Part shown: one piece after another, positions 1 through 7,167 of the stretch
How the letters are laid out: each line of letters begins with the position of its first letter
How positions within the stretch are numbered: position 1 is the stretch's first letter
Assembly: GCA_014465955.1 (NCBI GenBank)
Contig: JACTVT010000007.1
Location: forward strand, 1 to 59,291
DNA length: 59,291 bases
Direction of reading: 5' to 3'
From: Eubacterium sp.
Lineage (GTDB): Bacteria; Bacillota; Clostridia; Oscillospirales; Acutalibacteraceae
Notes under the pieces: generated by a model
Database searches by the model: none
Told to the model about the DNA's origin: nothing
What the model saw: only the letters and a program-made list of their open reading frames with translations
Made by a program: the position numbers and the translations under genes

Positions 1-153
1 CACATTATCATATTGTTGTTTGTAGATTGAGTCGGTTTTATTTCCTTTTGAATTTAAGTATGTAAATAATTGTGTAATGATTACAGCACTAATAGTACCA
101 AATGCAGTTGTACAACAGGTAATTAAAGTTCGCTTTGTTTCAGGGTCTAACAT
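1..153 (-). CDS. Small membrane-anchored phage protein (3' end outside window)
   Basis: A leftward reading frame opens with ATG at 153, preceded by a GAAGAGGAT ribosome binding site, and stays open for 51 codons to the window edge. Residues about 9-32 form one hydrophobic segment (TCCTTAFGTISAVIITQLF), followed by a polar Lys/Asp/Gln-rich stretch. It follows the SWIM-finger gene by 12 nt and is probably the last-but-one part of the lysogeny operon. Function unknown. Confidence 0.55.
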   Translation of the reverse strand, partial: MLDPETKRTLITCCTTAFGTISAVIITQLFTYLNSKGNKTDSIYKQQYDNV

Positions 154-165
154 AATTTATCCTCT

Positions 166-927
166 TCATATTATTTCATTATTAAATATCTCTTCGTATT
201 CGGTACCCGTGTAAATCATATCTTTATCAAATACGCCTTCAATTTTTATAAATTTTTTTCTAAATCTTGAAATATATGTATGTGCTTTTTTCTTTGTCTG
301 TTCATTCGCTTCAATAATGATAAATTTATCATTAACTATATCAGCATTTTCAGGTGAAGAAAACCATTTTATATAAGTTTTCTTTTGGGCATTGTATTTA
401 GGTTTATTATCTTCGGGGAAATCATCATATAATACTTTGAAATTATTAACTGGAACTGTTGAAAGTACATTTTCAAAATCATTCAATGCTTCAATACAAA
501 AACCATTTACAATTATAGGCATTATATTGTCAGCTTCGTTTTTTGAAAAAATAAATGAAAACTGTTTATGATATGCAATTTCACAACACATATCATAAAA
601 TACTTTTTGTGTGGCAGCAGGCATTGAAAACAACTGTTGATTAAATTTATTTTGGTTAATTCCTGTGTTGAAATCGCCATTTATTAAATTCAATTCCATA
701 GCAAGCCTATAAATATGTTTGCAAGGTAACTTTCTTCTATGGAAATCGCCACAAGGGCAGTAATCTAAAGTAACATTATATGGATTTTTGCCAGAACCTG
801 AAAAAACGCCTGACATATTGTTTATATCAATGCTTTGAGGTGAAACGCTTGCTGATTTTGCTTTTTCAAATCTTTTAATTTGTTCAGCATCATTATGTAT
901 TTCTTCGTTCCAGTTTCCAAAGTTCAT
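166..927 (-). CDS. SWIM zinc-finger domain protein
   Basis: The protein has 253 aa. Residues 57-71 carry C57-x-C59-x9-C69-x-H71, the CxCx(n)CxH zinc signature of SWIM domains, which bind DNA or protein. The remaining two thirds show no domain I recognise. It lies in the leftward lysogeny operon directly after the ImmA-type protease gene, so a regulatory role or control of integration is possible, but this is inference. The start at 927 has AAGGAG upstream on the minus strand. Confidence 0.65.
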   Translation of the reverse strand: MNFGNWNEEIHNDAEQIKRFEKAKSASVSPQSIDINNMSGVFSGSGKNPYNVTLDYCPCGDFHRRKLPCKHIYRLAMELNLINGDFNTGINQNKFNQQLFSMPAATQKVFYDMCCEIAYHKQFSFIFSKNEADNIMPIIVNGFCIEALNDFENVLSTVPVNNFKVLYDDFPEDNKPKYNAQKKTYIKWFSSPENADIVNDKFIIIEANEQTKKKAHTYISRFRKKFIKIEGVFDKDMIYTGTEYEEIFNNEII

Positions 928-966
928 ATTTTGCTCCTTATTTTATGCCGTTCATTATGAACGGTT

Positions 967-1542
967 TTATTTTTTATTATGTATATAATCTTCAAAATTC
1001 TTATAAACCTGTTGTTCTAACGGACTTAAAAAGAATTTATTTCTATCGTATAAAACTTTCATACGGCTTGCCCGGTATTGTGCCGCTTGTTTTGATATAC
1101 AGCAGGCATCTGCAATTTCTTGTGCTGTATGCAGGTTAAGACCTTTAAGTACACAGGCTGGTGCTAAAAACCGAATGGCAAACATATCGGCTGCTTGTTC
1201 CTCTTCAGGTTTGTTTGCTTCACCTACTGTTCTGAATTTACCTGCATTTGTCAGTGAATGACCTAAAAAGATATGTCCGAATTCGTGGGCAATTGTAAAT
1301 CGGCACCGTTCTTTTATATTAGTATCATCATAAATAACATACCATTTATTATCGGAACAGATGCTTAAACCGATTTGATTATTATTAAGTATGTGACAGT
1401 CGCTGTCAGGTACAATTTTTATATCTGCTTGATTTGCAACATTTGCTAATGAAACAGGTAATTGTGAAATGTTAAAATCAATAAGAGCCTGCCACGATGC
1501 ATTTCTGATATTTTTATATCTACCATAATTTCTCAATTTCAT
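967..1542 (-). CDS. ImmA/IrrE-family metalloprotease
   Basis: About 191 aa. It carries the HEFGH zinc-protease motif (in FTIAHEFGHIFLGH) and a downstream EEEQAAD glutamate patch expected for the third metal ligand. Proteases of this family cleave a cognate XRE repressor to release phage or ICE genes, and the next gene upstream is such a repressor. The start is unsure: GTG 1545, ATG 1542 and TTG 1536 are all in frame, and the only AGGTGA is best spaced for TTG 1536. That AGGT is buried in a long hairpin (1544-1588), so translation may be regulated. Known of the family: the repressor partner. Inferred: the specific pairing here. Confidence 0.85.
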   Translation of the reverse strand: MKLRNYGRYKNIRNASWQALIDFNISQLPVSLANVANQADIKIVPDSDCHILNNNQIGLSICSDNKWYVIYDDTNIKERCRFTIAHEFGHIFLGHSLTNAGKFRTVGEANKPEEEQAADMFAIRFLAPACVLKGLNLHTAQEIADACCISKQAAQYRASRMKVLYDRNKFFLSPLEQQVYKNFEDYIHNKK

Positions 1543-1543
1543 C

Positions 1544-1588
1544 ACCTGTAAATATTTTACAATGTGCTGAACATTAAAATATACAGGT
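1544..1588 (-). promoter_or_regulatory. Hairpin burying the immA-type ribosome binding site
   Basis: In the repressor-to-protease mRNA (minus strand), ACCTGTATATTTTAATGT pairs across the loop TCAGC with a partner arm. The stem has 18 bp in blocks of 5, 7 and 6, separated by two 2-nt bulges. The last block contains the AGGT of the only candidate Shine-Dalgarno of the metalloprotease gene. Confidence 0.55.
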
Positions 1589-1613
1589 AAATATTGGTAA
1601 TTAAATTACAGTA

Positions 1614-2054
1614 TTATAAATCGCCCTTAAAGTCAGGGGCATTTTCTAATTTTTCAATTACTGATTTAGGTACTTCAGTATATCCCGGAGGTGTATTGTC
1701 TGTGCTTCGTGCTGCCTGAAATACAACAACTTTTCCTTCTTTTTGAACACCAAGCAGGCGGTCAACAGCTTCTTGCATTGCAGGCTGATTTCTGTAAGCT
1801 GTAATCAAATCTATTTCGTGTGGTGTGAAGTTTATTTCTGCTTTTATACATTCAGACCACCCCATTAAATATTGAGGTGTACAGTTAAGGCATTCAGCGA
1901 TTAAAACAATATTATCATATGGAATACTTTTAATTTCACCGCTTTCGTATCTCTGCATTGTTGCTTCTTTAACACCTATGTACTCCGCTAATTCTAATAG
2001 TGTTTTATTAAGTAGTTTTCTTCTGCTTTTTATTCGTTCATTCAAAATTGCCAT
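1614..2054 (-). CDS. XRE-family phage repressor
   Basis: The protein has 146 aa. Residues about 4-66 form a helix-turn-helix of the Cro/CI type (LLELAEYIGVKEATMQRYES) ending with the usual PQYLMGW. A short C-terminal part lacks a LexA-type protease domain, so inactivation would need an outside protease, which fits the ImmA-like gene just downstream. GGAGG precedes ATG 2054. It is transcribed leftward from a promoter at 2079-2107 and faces the early rightward promoter, the classic CI/Cro layout. Confidence 0.88.
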   Translation of the reverse strand: MAILNERIKSRRKLLNKTLLELAEYIGVKEATMQRYESGEIKSIPYDNIVLIAECLNCTPQYLMGWSECIKAEINFTPHEIDLITAYRNQPAMQEAVDRLLGVQKEGKVVVFQAARSTDNTPPGYTEVPKSVIEKLENAPDFKGDL

Positions 2055-2078
2055 TGGTTTTAACCTCCGTTTGTATTC

Positions 2079-2107
2079 ATAATAGCACCAACTTACATAA
2101 AATGCAA
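2079..2107 (-). promoter_or_regulatory. Leftward repressor promoter
   Basis: Read on the minus strand: TTGCAT (2102-2107), 17-bp spacer, TATTAT (2079-2084), 25 nt ahead of the repressor ATG at 2054. An operator-like AACTTACATAA lies in the spacer (2090-2100). Confidence 0.75.
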
Positions 2108-2148
2108 CATTTTTTTAGCAATTTGCTAAAAAACTTACGCAAAAGGTA

Positions 2149-2177
2149 TTGACAATAGCAAAATTAAGGTGTAATAT
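2149..2177 (+). promoter_or_regulatory. Rightward early promoter
   Basis: TTGACA (2149-2154), 17-bp spacer, TATAAT-like TAATAT (2172-2177), 32 bp ahead of the Cro-like start at 2209. It is flanked by exact AACTTACGCAA copies at 2132-2142 and 2179-2189, placed for repression. Confidence 0.85.
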
Positions 2178-2208
2178 GAACTTACGCAATACGAAAGTAG
2201 GTGAGAAA

Positions 2209-2451
2209 ATGACAGAATGCGAATTCAATGTTGATGTTATTGCTATGAATGATGTTGCAAGACACGCTGGCGATAAGACCAACACCGCTGTTTCCAAGAG
2301 ATTAAATATGAATAGAAACACAGTAGCAAATGTAATGAAAGGAAAAGAAAGACCTTCTTCTGCATTTATGTTTGCATTTGTTTCTGCCTATTCTCTTGAA
2401 CCAGAAGCAGCAGGCAAGATTTTTTTTAAATATAACTTACCTGTTGCGTAA
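2209..2451 (+). CDS. Cro-like small DNA-binding protein
   Basis: The protein has 80 aa. ATG 2209 was chosen because AGGTGAG sits 4 nt upstream; an in-frame TTG further up overlaps the promoter itself. The middle (NTAVSKRLNMNRNTVANVMK) reads as a helix-turn-helix. It is first in the rightward early transcript and opposite the repressor, so a Cro- or antirepressor-like role is likely. The stop codon overlaps the fourth operator palindrome. Confidence 0.65.
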   Translation: MTECEFNVDVIAMNDVARHAGDKTNTAVSKRLNMNRNTVANVMKGKERPSSAFMFAFVSAYSLEPEAAGKIFFKYNLPVA

Positions 2452-2473
2452 GTTATTGGGCAGGAGGTGCAGA

Positions 2474-2752
2474 ATGAGCAGATCAATAGATGCGTGGGAA
2501 CTGTTGCGAAAAAGATTTACCGCAAAAGAAAAAGGCGGTTTAGGTCTTGATTTAGAAGTTGTTACTGTTAGTGATATACTGACCGCCCCCACAATTGAAA
2601 TTAAATCATCTGACAGTTCTTTGAAAGATATATCTACCAAAGAACTTGTTGATGAACTCCTCACAAGGGAAGAAATAGAACATAAGTGGGTTGAACCTTA
2701 TGTTGATAAAACATTTTCGCTTAATGGACCTGCAACAGTAATAATAATCTAA
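2474..2752 (+). CDS. Phage protein, BC1881-like C-terminus
   Basis: The protein has 92 aa and starts at ATG 2474 after CAGGAGGTG; in-frame codons further upstream belong to an overlapping frame. The C-terminal half (DISTKELVDELLTREEIEH...GPATVIII) resembles the short BC1881 family found in Firmicutes prophages, whose function is unknown. The N-terminal half is unrecognised. Confidence 0.6.
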   Translation: MSRSIDAWELLRKRFTAKEKGGLGLDLEVVTVSDILTAPTIEIKSSDSSLKDISTKELVDELLTREEIEHKWVEPYVDKTFSLNGPATVIII

Positions 2753-2955
2753 AAAATTCTTATATGTGAATATGAATTTTTAATGTTGTTTTTAAAGTAA
2801 CTATCAGGTGATGAAGCATTTAGAAAATTTGTGAACTCAGAATATGGAACGCCATAATATGAAAAAGTAGCACCATTTATGAATTCAATAAACAAAGTGT
2901 TGCTTTCATATCCGATAGATTTTATATTTACAGCTTTTAATTTGTATTTTTGCAT
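2749..2955 (-). CDS. KTSC-domain protein
   Basis: The protein has 68 aa and starts at ATG 2955 after GAAAGGTGG. The layout (SIGYESNTLFIEF.G..YSYYGVP.....NA.S...YFKNNI) matches the KTSC domain, a small fold also found at the end of some lysyl-tRNA synthetases and in phages. It is convergent with its left neighbour (4-nt overlap of stops) and opposite to the early operon, so it is probably expressed on its own, like a moron. Confidence 0.8.
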   Translation of the reverse strand: MQKYKLKAVNIKSIGYESNTLFIEFINGATFSYYGVPYSEFTNFLNASSPDSYFKNNIKNSYSHIRIF

Positions 2956-3030
2956 AAGAATACCACCTTTCAAGGTGAGTATATCAAATAAGATAATAGC
3001 AGTCAATAAATGGATTGTGAGGTGATACCG

Positions 3031-3258
3031 ATGTTTTTAATTATTGATAACAATGATTTTGAAGATGCTGAAAAGTCAGTCGAAACACCAAGCGATGTTT
3101 ATGATATTGTTCTTGATTACTTTTATGAGCAGGCAGGTCAGGAGCTTGACGATGCAGTATTAAATGCAACAGATGCAGAGAACTGGGCGCAGACAGCGAT
3201 TGAGGGTGACACTTGGCGTGGTGGCGATTTAACTATTGAATGTACTCCGACATCTTAA
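3031..3258 (+). CDS. Acidic small phage protein
   Basis: The protein has 75 aa, ATG 3031 after GAGGTGATA. It is strongly acidic (many D/E, few K/R) with a C-terminal WAQTAIEGDTWRGGDLTIEC stretch. I recognise no family. It is the first of a short rightward run of early genes after the KTSC gene. Confidence 0.55.
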   Translation: MFLIIDNNDFEDAEKSVETPSDVYDIVLDYFYEQAGQELDDAVLNATDAENWAQTAIEGDTWRGGDLTIECTPTS

Positions 3259-3314
3259 ATTAGTTATAAGACAAGCGACTGATGAAATAGAAATAAATGA
3301 AAGAGGTGAACGCT

Positions 3315-3479
3315 GTGGAAGATAAGGTAACTGAATACAAATTTAATAATATTACTGTAAGAATGCACGGCGCGCCTACCGAGAACGGACAGCCGGACAG
3401 AAAAAGGCTTGAAGATGCTTGTGTTGATTTTATGCGTAAAGTTTTATCAGCTGAAGCAAATGCAATAAAGGGGGTGTGA
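3315..3479 (+). CDS. Small early phage protein
   Basis: The protein has 54 aa with a GTG start at 3315, six bases after AGAGGTG. Its composition is polar and it ends in AEANAIKGV. The stop overlaps the GTG start of the next gene by 4 nt, so the pair is probably translationally coupled. Unknown function. Confidence 0.55.
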   Translation: MEDKVTEYKFNNITVRMHGAPTENGQPDRKRLEDACVDFMRKVLSAEANAIKGV

Positions 3480-3676
3480 GCATCAAACTAAACGGTATCT
3501 GTTATTCTTGTGAGCATTTCTATAAACAGGACTGTAAGCAGAGTTATTCAACAGTATTTCTTGATGATACACAGCAGGTATCAGAATGCGAGAGATACAA
3601 AAAGGTAAGCAAGGAGTGGATTGCAAAATGGACAACCTCTTTGAATTCTTCTTTGGCTTGTTCCCATTTGCCGTAG
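3476..3676 (+). CDS. Small Cys-rich phage protein
   Basis: The protein has 66 aa, GTG 3476 after GGGGG. It has four cysteines in its first 40 residues (CYSCEHFYKQDCKQSY...SECERY), suggesting a small zinc-binding fold. It overlaps the previous stop (GTGA) and extends 49 nt into the next gene. Confidence 0.5.
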   Translation: MSIKLNGICYSCEHFYKQDCKQSYSTVFLDDTQQVSECERYKKVSKEWIAKWTTSLNSSLACSHLP

Positions 3677-3849
3677 CATCAATATTTGCTGGTGTTTCAG
3701 TAAACATTTGGGAAAAATTGAGGGAAAAGAAGAATAGGCAGCAGGCAAAAAATAAAAGGCGCACCGATATACGGCACGCCGAAGATATGGACAAACTACA
3801 GCAAACAAAGCAAATTAAACTTCTCTATTATGATACTTTGTTGCATTAA
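3628..3849 (+). CDS. Small single-pass membrane protein
   Basis: The protein has 73 aa. ATG 3628 was chosen for AAGGAG 10 nt upstream. Residues about 4-26 form one membrane helix, followed by a Lys/Arg/Gln-rich cytoplasmic tail (LREKKNRQQAKNKRR). Function unknown. Confidence 0.5.
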   Translation: MDNLFEFFFGLFPFAVASIFAGVSVNIWEKLREKKNRQQAKNKRRTDIRHAEDMDKLQQTKQIKLLYYDTLLH

Positions 3850-4226
3850 GAAAGGAAAATAAGTGAGCAAAAAAGGTAAAAAATAACCGCTCAACCGAAG
3901 CCAAGCGATTATCTTTTACTTTCCAAAAAGAAAGCATAAAACCATATAAATAATTATACACCAAAAAAACGGAAAAGTCAAGTGATTTAGGGAGTTTCGC
4001 ACTCCTTTTAAGGACTTGATACAAGTAATTATTTTAGACTTTCAAAAAGGAAATATAAACAACTATTAACAATATAATTTCTTCTGTTATTATCATCATT
4101 CTTTTTAGCAGTAGTAGCAGTAGTATCACTAATGGTTTAATGGTCGTAAATTTAATACATAGGTGTTCCGTTTTGAATTTTTTCTTTGCTTCTTTCTTTT
4201 GCTCACCTCTTTGGAGGTGATTTTTA
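3850..4226 (+). other. Gene-free region with RNA-like structure upstream of the HUH gene
   Basis: The 377 bp have no credible gene. There is a nested hairpin at 3977-4020 (outer arms GTCAAGT/ACTTGAT, inner GGAGT-TTCGC-ACTCC). Two imperfect copies of a TTT(C)CAAAAAG(G)AAA-type motif lie near 3919-3934 and 4040-4053. The final hairpin (4203-4220) hides the ribosome binding site of the next gene. This is a candidate replication origin or leader region, but nothing proves it. Confidence 0.45.
4203..4220 (+). promoter_or_regulatory. Hairpin burying the HUH gene's ribosome binding site
   Basis: TCACCTC (4203-4209), loop TTTG, GAGGTGA (4214-4220) form a perfect 7-bp stem. The right arm is the Shine-Dalgarno for ATG 4227, so the site is hidden unless the hairpin is opened. 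Confidence 0.65.
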
Positions 4227-4991
4227 ATGCCGTGGTTAAAGGTAGAATATAACTGCGGTAATTGTGTAATCGGACAAAAATATTTTTCAACCCGATATGG
4301 AAGTAAGGGCAAGATAACCTACACCCATACTGAGGATGGAAAAACAACAACAGCGCAAAAGCGTTGCAATGACAGAAAATCAGAACTGCATTTTGATGTT
4401 CTTGCAAATTCAAATTTCGGAAAGGGCGATTACTTTATAACTTATACATTCAAACGAGGGCGACTGCCCAAATTGAAAAATGGAATGCCGGACATCAAGC
4501 GAATTAAAAGGATATGGAAAACATATCGTGCCAAACTTCGAGCCTATTATAGAAAACACGGTCTTGAACTTAAATACATATATGCTTTTCAGTTTGAAGA
4601 TGTGCGACCGCATTTTCATATTCTTATGAATAATGATGGAATGAACCCCGCCGACCTGCCCGAATGGCCGTATGGCTCACCTGAGTGGAAAACACTTGAC
4701 GGCAGAAAACGTCACACAATCGGTGAATACTTTGCAAGGGGTACGCCTGTCGAAATAATTGACGAAGATGGGCAACAAGTAACCCTTCATAAGCGTGGCA
4801 TAGTTCAATCTTCACGAAATTTATGGAAGCCAACACCAAGAGTAAGACGGCTTAAGCGCAGTAATTGGAGTGAAAAACCGAAAGTAAAAAAAGGTTATTA
4901 TCTGCAAGTTCTTGACAACGGATATATTGAAAATCCTTTCAATCAGGGCAGTTATCGTTATCAATATTACTGTATGGTGAGGTTGAATTGA
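4227..4991 (+). CDS. HUH-type replication initiator-like protein
   Basis: The protein has 254 aa. It shows the two usual initiator motifs: a hydrophobic strand GDYFITYTF (about 67-75) and an HxH metal site in RPHFHILMN (H129, H131). Tyrosines downstream (for example Y168 in GEYFARG) could be the nicking residue; which one is not certain. The region SRNLWKP near 200 resembles Rep-like proteins of Firmicutes phages. HUH enzymes nick one strand to start rolling-circle replication. It heads the replication block and its start is covered by a hairpin. N-terminal CGNC may bind metal. Confidence 0.7.
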   Translation: MPWLKVEYNCGNCVIGQKYFSTRYGSKGKITYTHTEDGKTTTAQKRCNDRKSELHFDVLANSNFGKGDYFITYTFKRGRLPKLKNGMPDIKRIKRIWKTYRAKLRAYYRKHGLELKYIYAFQFEDVRPHFHILMNNDGMNPADLPEWPYGSPEWKTLDGRKRHTIGEYFARGTPVEIIDEDGQQVTLHKRGIVQSSRNLWKPTPRVRRLKRSNWSEKPKVKKGYYLQVLDNGYIENPFNQGSYRYQYYCMVRLN

Positions 4992-4992
4992 T

Positions 4993-5418
4993 ATGACAGT
5001 AAGGTGGACTGAAGAGGAGTTACAGGAGTACCTGAAGCGTACTAATCAGCAAGACCAAACCAAAATGGTCAAGCGTGTTAAAAACAAATATGGCAATACA
5101 CAGTTAGTTGTTGATGGTATTAAGAGGGACAGCTTTGCAGAGTCAAACCGATTTGAAGAACTGATGTTTTTGCAGAAAAGCGGTTATATAAAGGACCTGC
5201 AATATCAAGTTCCCTTTGAATTGATACCACGGCAGCAGGGCGAAAACCGAAACGAACGCCCTATAAAATATATTGCTGATTTTGTTTATGACGAAAAACA
5301 GCCTGACGGCTCTTGGAAGCATATTGTTGAGGATAAAAAAGGCCATAAAACAAAAGATTACATAATTAAACGAAAACTGATGCTTTACATTCACGGAATA
5401 AGCATTATGGAAACCTGA
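4993..5418 (+). CDS. DUF1064 family nuclease-like protein
   Basis: The protein has 141 aa. It matches the DUF1064 pattern: KYGNTQLVVDGIKRDS, FEELMFLQKSGYIKDL, FELIP, then ADFVY...VEDKKGHKT..YIIKRKLM. D (ADFVY) and ExK (VEDKKG) fit a PD-(D/E)xK nuclease core. Such phage proteins may act on recombination junctions. It starts 1 nt after the HUH gene and is probably co-translated. Confidence 0.8.
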   Translation: MTVRWTEEELQEYLKRTNQQDQTKMVKRVKNKYGNTQLVVDGIKRDSFAESNRFEELMFLQKSGYIKDLQYQVPFELIPRQQGENRNERPIKYIADFVYDEKQPDGSWKHIVEDKKGHKTKDYIIKRKLMLYIHGISIMET

Positions 5419-5427
5419 GGAAATACT

Positions 5428-5520
5428 ATGAAAAAATTTGTAAAACAAACAGTTGCATTTATCACATTGGCCATAGCCTTTATGGCGTGCATCCTGATAT
5501 TTGTAACAACCGCATTTTAA
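5428..5520 (+). CDS. 30-aa membrane peptide
   Basis: ATG 5428 follows GAGG by about 6 nt and is nine bases after the DUF1064 stop. Three basic residues are followed by one hydrophobic helix (FITLAIAFMACILIF). It is too short for a confident call but has a good ribosome binding site and operon fit. Confidence 0.4.
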   Translation: MKKFVKQTVAFITLAIAFMACILIFVTTAF

Positions 5521-5532
5521 GGAGGTACATAT

Positions 5533-6111
5533 ATGAAATTAGATAATATTTTCAAGATTTGCAAATCAAAAAGGCGTTTTGTTGTGTTCAGACAGAACCC
5601 GAAAACACAGTGGCTTGGTGATGGTACAGCAATATATGCCATCACGAACAGTACAAAATTAACACCTGAGTTTTTAACCGCTTCTGCATCGCTGAAACCT
5701 CAGGAAGTAGAAATCACTTGTTTTAAGAATGTTGATTTTCCTGAAAAGTTTGATACAACGGACAATACAGGTGATGAAAACATTGTTACTATGTCTGATG
5801 TAACAATAAACTTTCCAAATGGCGAATATTCACCTGTATTCACCACTGAGGGTATCAGGTTCATAAAAACAGATTACCTTAAACCTTTTGATAAGGATGA
5901 ATATGAAATATTTGAGCGACACACTGAAGAAGATGCAATGTATTTTGTTGTCAAAGTGGGTATGTTTGTTAATGCCATTATTATGGCGCAGGACAGTTAC
6001 CTTGATATTGCAACTGTTGCATATTTTCAAAAAATTGCAGAAAAAATGCAGTATGCACGAACAGTGATGGAGCAGAAAGGCGAGGAGGTAAACAGTCTTG
6101 ACGAAGATTAA
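5533..6111 (+). CDS. Phage protein of unknown function, upstream of clamp
   Basis: The protein has 192 aa, starting after GGAGG. I recognise no domain; the sequence is mixed alpha/beta with many Asp/Glu. It overlaps the next gene by 14 nt, so it is translationally coupled to the sliding-clamp homologue and probably works with it, for example as a clamp or replication accessory. That role is inference. Confidence 0.6.
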   Translation: MKLDNIFKICKSKRRFVVFRQNPKTQWLGDGTAIYAITNSTKLTPEFLTASASLKPQEVEITCFKNVDFPEKFDTTDNTGDENIVTMSDVTINFPNGEYSPVFTTEGIRFIKTDYLKPFDKDEYEIFERHTEEDAMYFVVKVGMFVNAIIMAQDSYLDIATVAYFQKIAEKMQYARTVMEQKGEEVNSLDED

Positions 6112-7165
6112 CATTAACGAATTTACCAGCAAAGCTGTTAATCTGATGAAATTCAGCGACAAAGATGTTGATTATCTCATTTGGCAAGGCAGCAGGCTTA
6201 TTATGCAGACCAGAAATACTACTGCATATACGGATTTTAATGACATCGGTGACCAAAAAATAATTATCCCGGCTAAGGCTATTGAACTTATAAAAAAAAT
6301 CAATAGTGATGTTTGTGATATTGAGGTCAATGCAGATAATAATTTGCTTATTAAGTATAACAGAGCAAAAACCAAATTTGCTATGAGTACAAACTTTTTT
6401 GAAGCAAATATTTACACTGAAAAACTACCAAAAATGAACATCATCGAAAATGGCGTTATTGACAGTATTAAGAAAGTTACAAAATATTGTTCTGCTAAGG
6501 AAGATATCGGCGTAATGCACGGATTATATTTCAATGGTAATGGAAAGGAACTTGAAATTGTCGGCGTTGACGGTCGCAGATTTATGGTTTTTAAAGATAA
6601 ATCCTGCAAATCAAAAATGAAACTGCTTGTTGCAAAAGAACAGATTGAAAAAATATTAAATCTGGCAGCAGGTGAAGTCGAAGATATAAAATGCTGTGAA
6701 ATATCAACAACGAAAGTTTTATTTCAGGTTGGTACATATACAATTATTGTTCCCACTCTTGTTGTTGACAAGTTTATTGATTACAAAACAATTATGAAAA
6801 AACACAGTGGTATGTCAATAACTGTTAACCCGGTTGAATTCCGTAATGCTGTTGAGCGTGTGGCAATCACTTGTGACAAAAATAACTGCATTGTGATTGA
6901 GGGTAAAGGCAATGAAATACAAATAAGCACTACATCGGACAGAGGAAGCGGATATGAAACAGTAACGGCATCAGGCATTGAAACAGAGTTCCGCCGTGGC
7001 TTCAATGCTCTTTGGTTTAAAGATATGCTTGCGAATTTTTCAAGTGATATTGATGTCATTTTGGGCAGTGGCGATAAAACAGGCATAAGCGTACTTGTTG
7101 AAAATGAAGAATTAAAGCAGTCTGTATTTATATATCTTCTTCCGATGCTCATTAGAGGTGCTTAA
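6098..7165 (+). CDS. DNA polymerase sliding clamp (beta/DnaN) homologue
   Basis: The protein has 355 aa with a TTG start at 6098, eight bases after GAGGAGGT. Its length is near DnaN (about 370). Clamp hallmarks: HGLYFNGNGKELEIVGVDGRRF (the DGHRLA-type turn), conserved spacing of three repeated domains, and the C-terminal YLLPMLI matching the clamp's LPM(R)L end. Clamps tether polymerase, ligase and repair factors to DNA. A phage copy would redirect replication traffic to phage proteins. It sits directly before a helicase/methyltransferase that ends in a clamp-binding-like peptide. Confidence 0.78.
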   Translation: MTKININEFTSKAVNLMKFSDKDVDYLIWQGSRLIMQTRNTTAYTDFNDIGDQKIIIPAKAIELIKKINSDVCDIEVNADNNLLIKYNRAKTKFAMSTNFFEANIYTEKLPKMNIIENGVIDSIKKVTKYCSAKEDIGVMHGLYFNGNGKELEIVGVDGRRFMVFKDKSCKSKMKLLVAKEQIEKILNLAAGEVEDIKCCEISTTKVLFQVGTYTIIVPTLVVDKFIDYKTIMKKHSGMSITVNPVEFRNAVERVAITCDKNNCIVIEGKGNEIQISTTSDRGSGYETVTASGIETEFRRGFNALWFKDMLANFSSDIDVILGSGDKTGISVLVENEELKQSVFIYLLPMLIRGA

Positions 7166-7167
7166 TA

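Larger units (their letters stand above)
2090..2456. promoter_or_regulatory. Operator array (AACTTACGCAA-type sites)
   Basis: There are four sites: AACTTACATAA (2090-2100), AACTTACGCAA (2132-2142), AACTTACGCAA (2179-2189), and a full palindrome ATAACTTAC-7 nt-GTAAGTTAT (2432-2456) at the end of the Cro-like gene. A further short palindrome (TTTTTAGCAA/TTGCTAAAAA) lies at about 2112-2132. The positions inside or beside both divergent promoters suggest binding sites for the repressor and/or Cro-like protein. Confidence 0.65.

Noticed and set aside
2372..2473. Earlier start for the BC1881-like protein
   Set aside because: The upstream codons are the other frame of the Cro-like gene; ATG 2474 has CAGGAGGTG.
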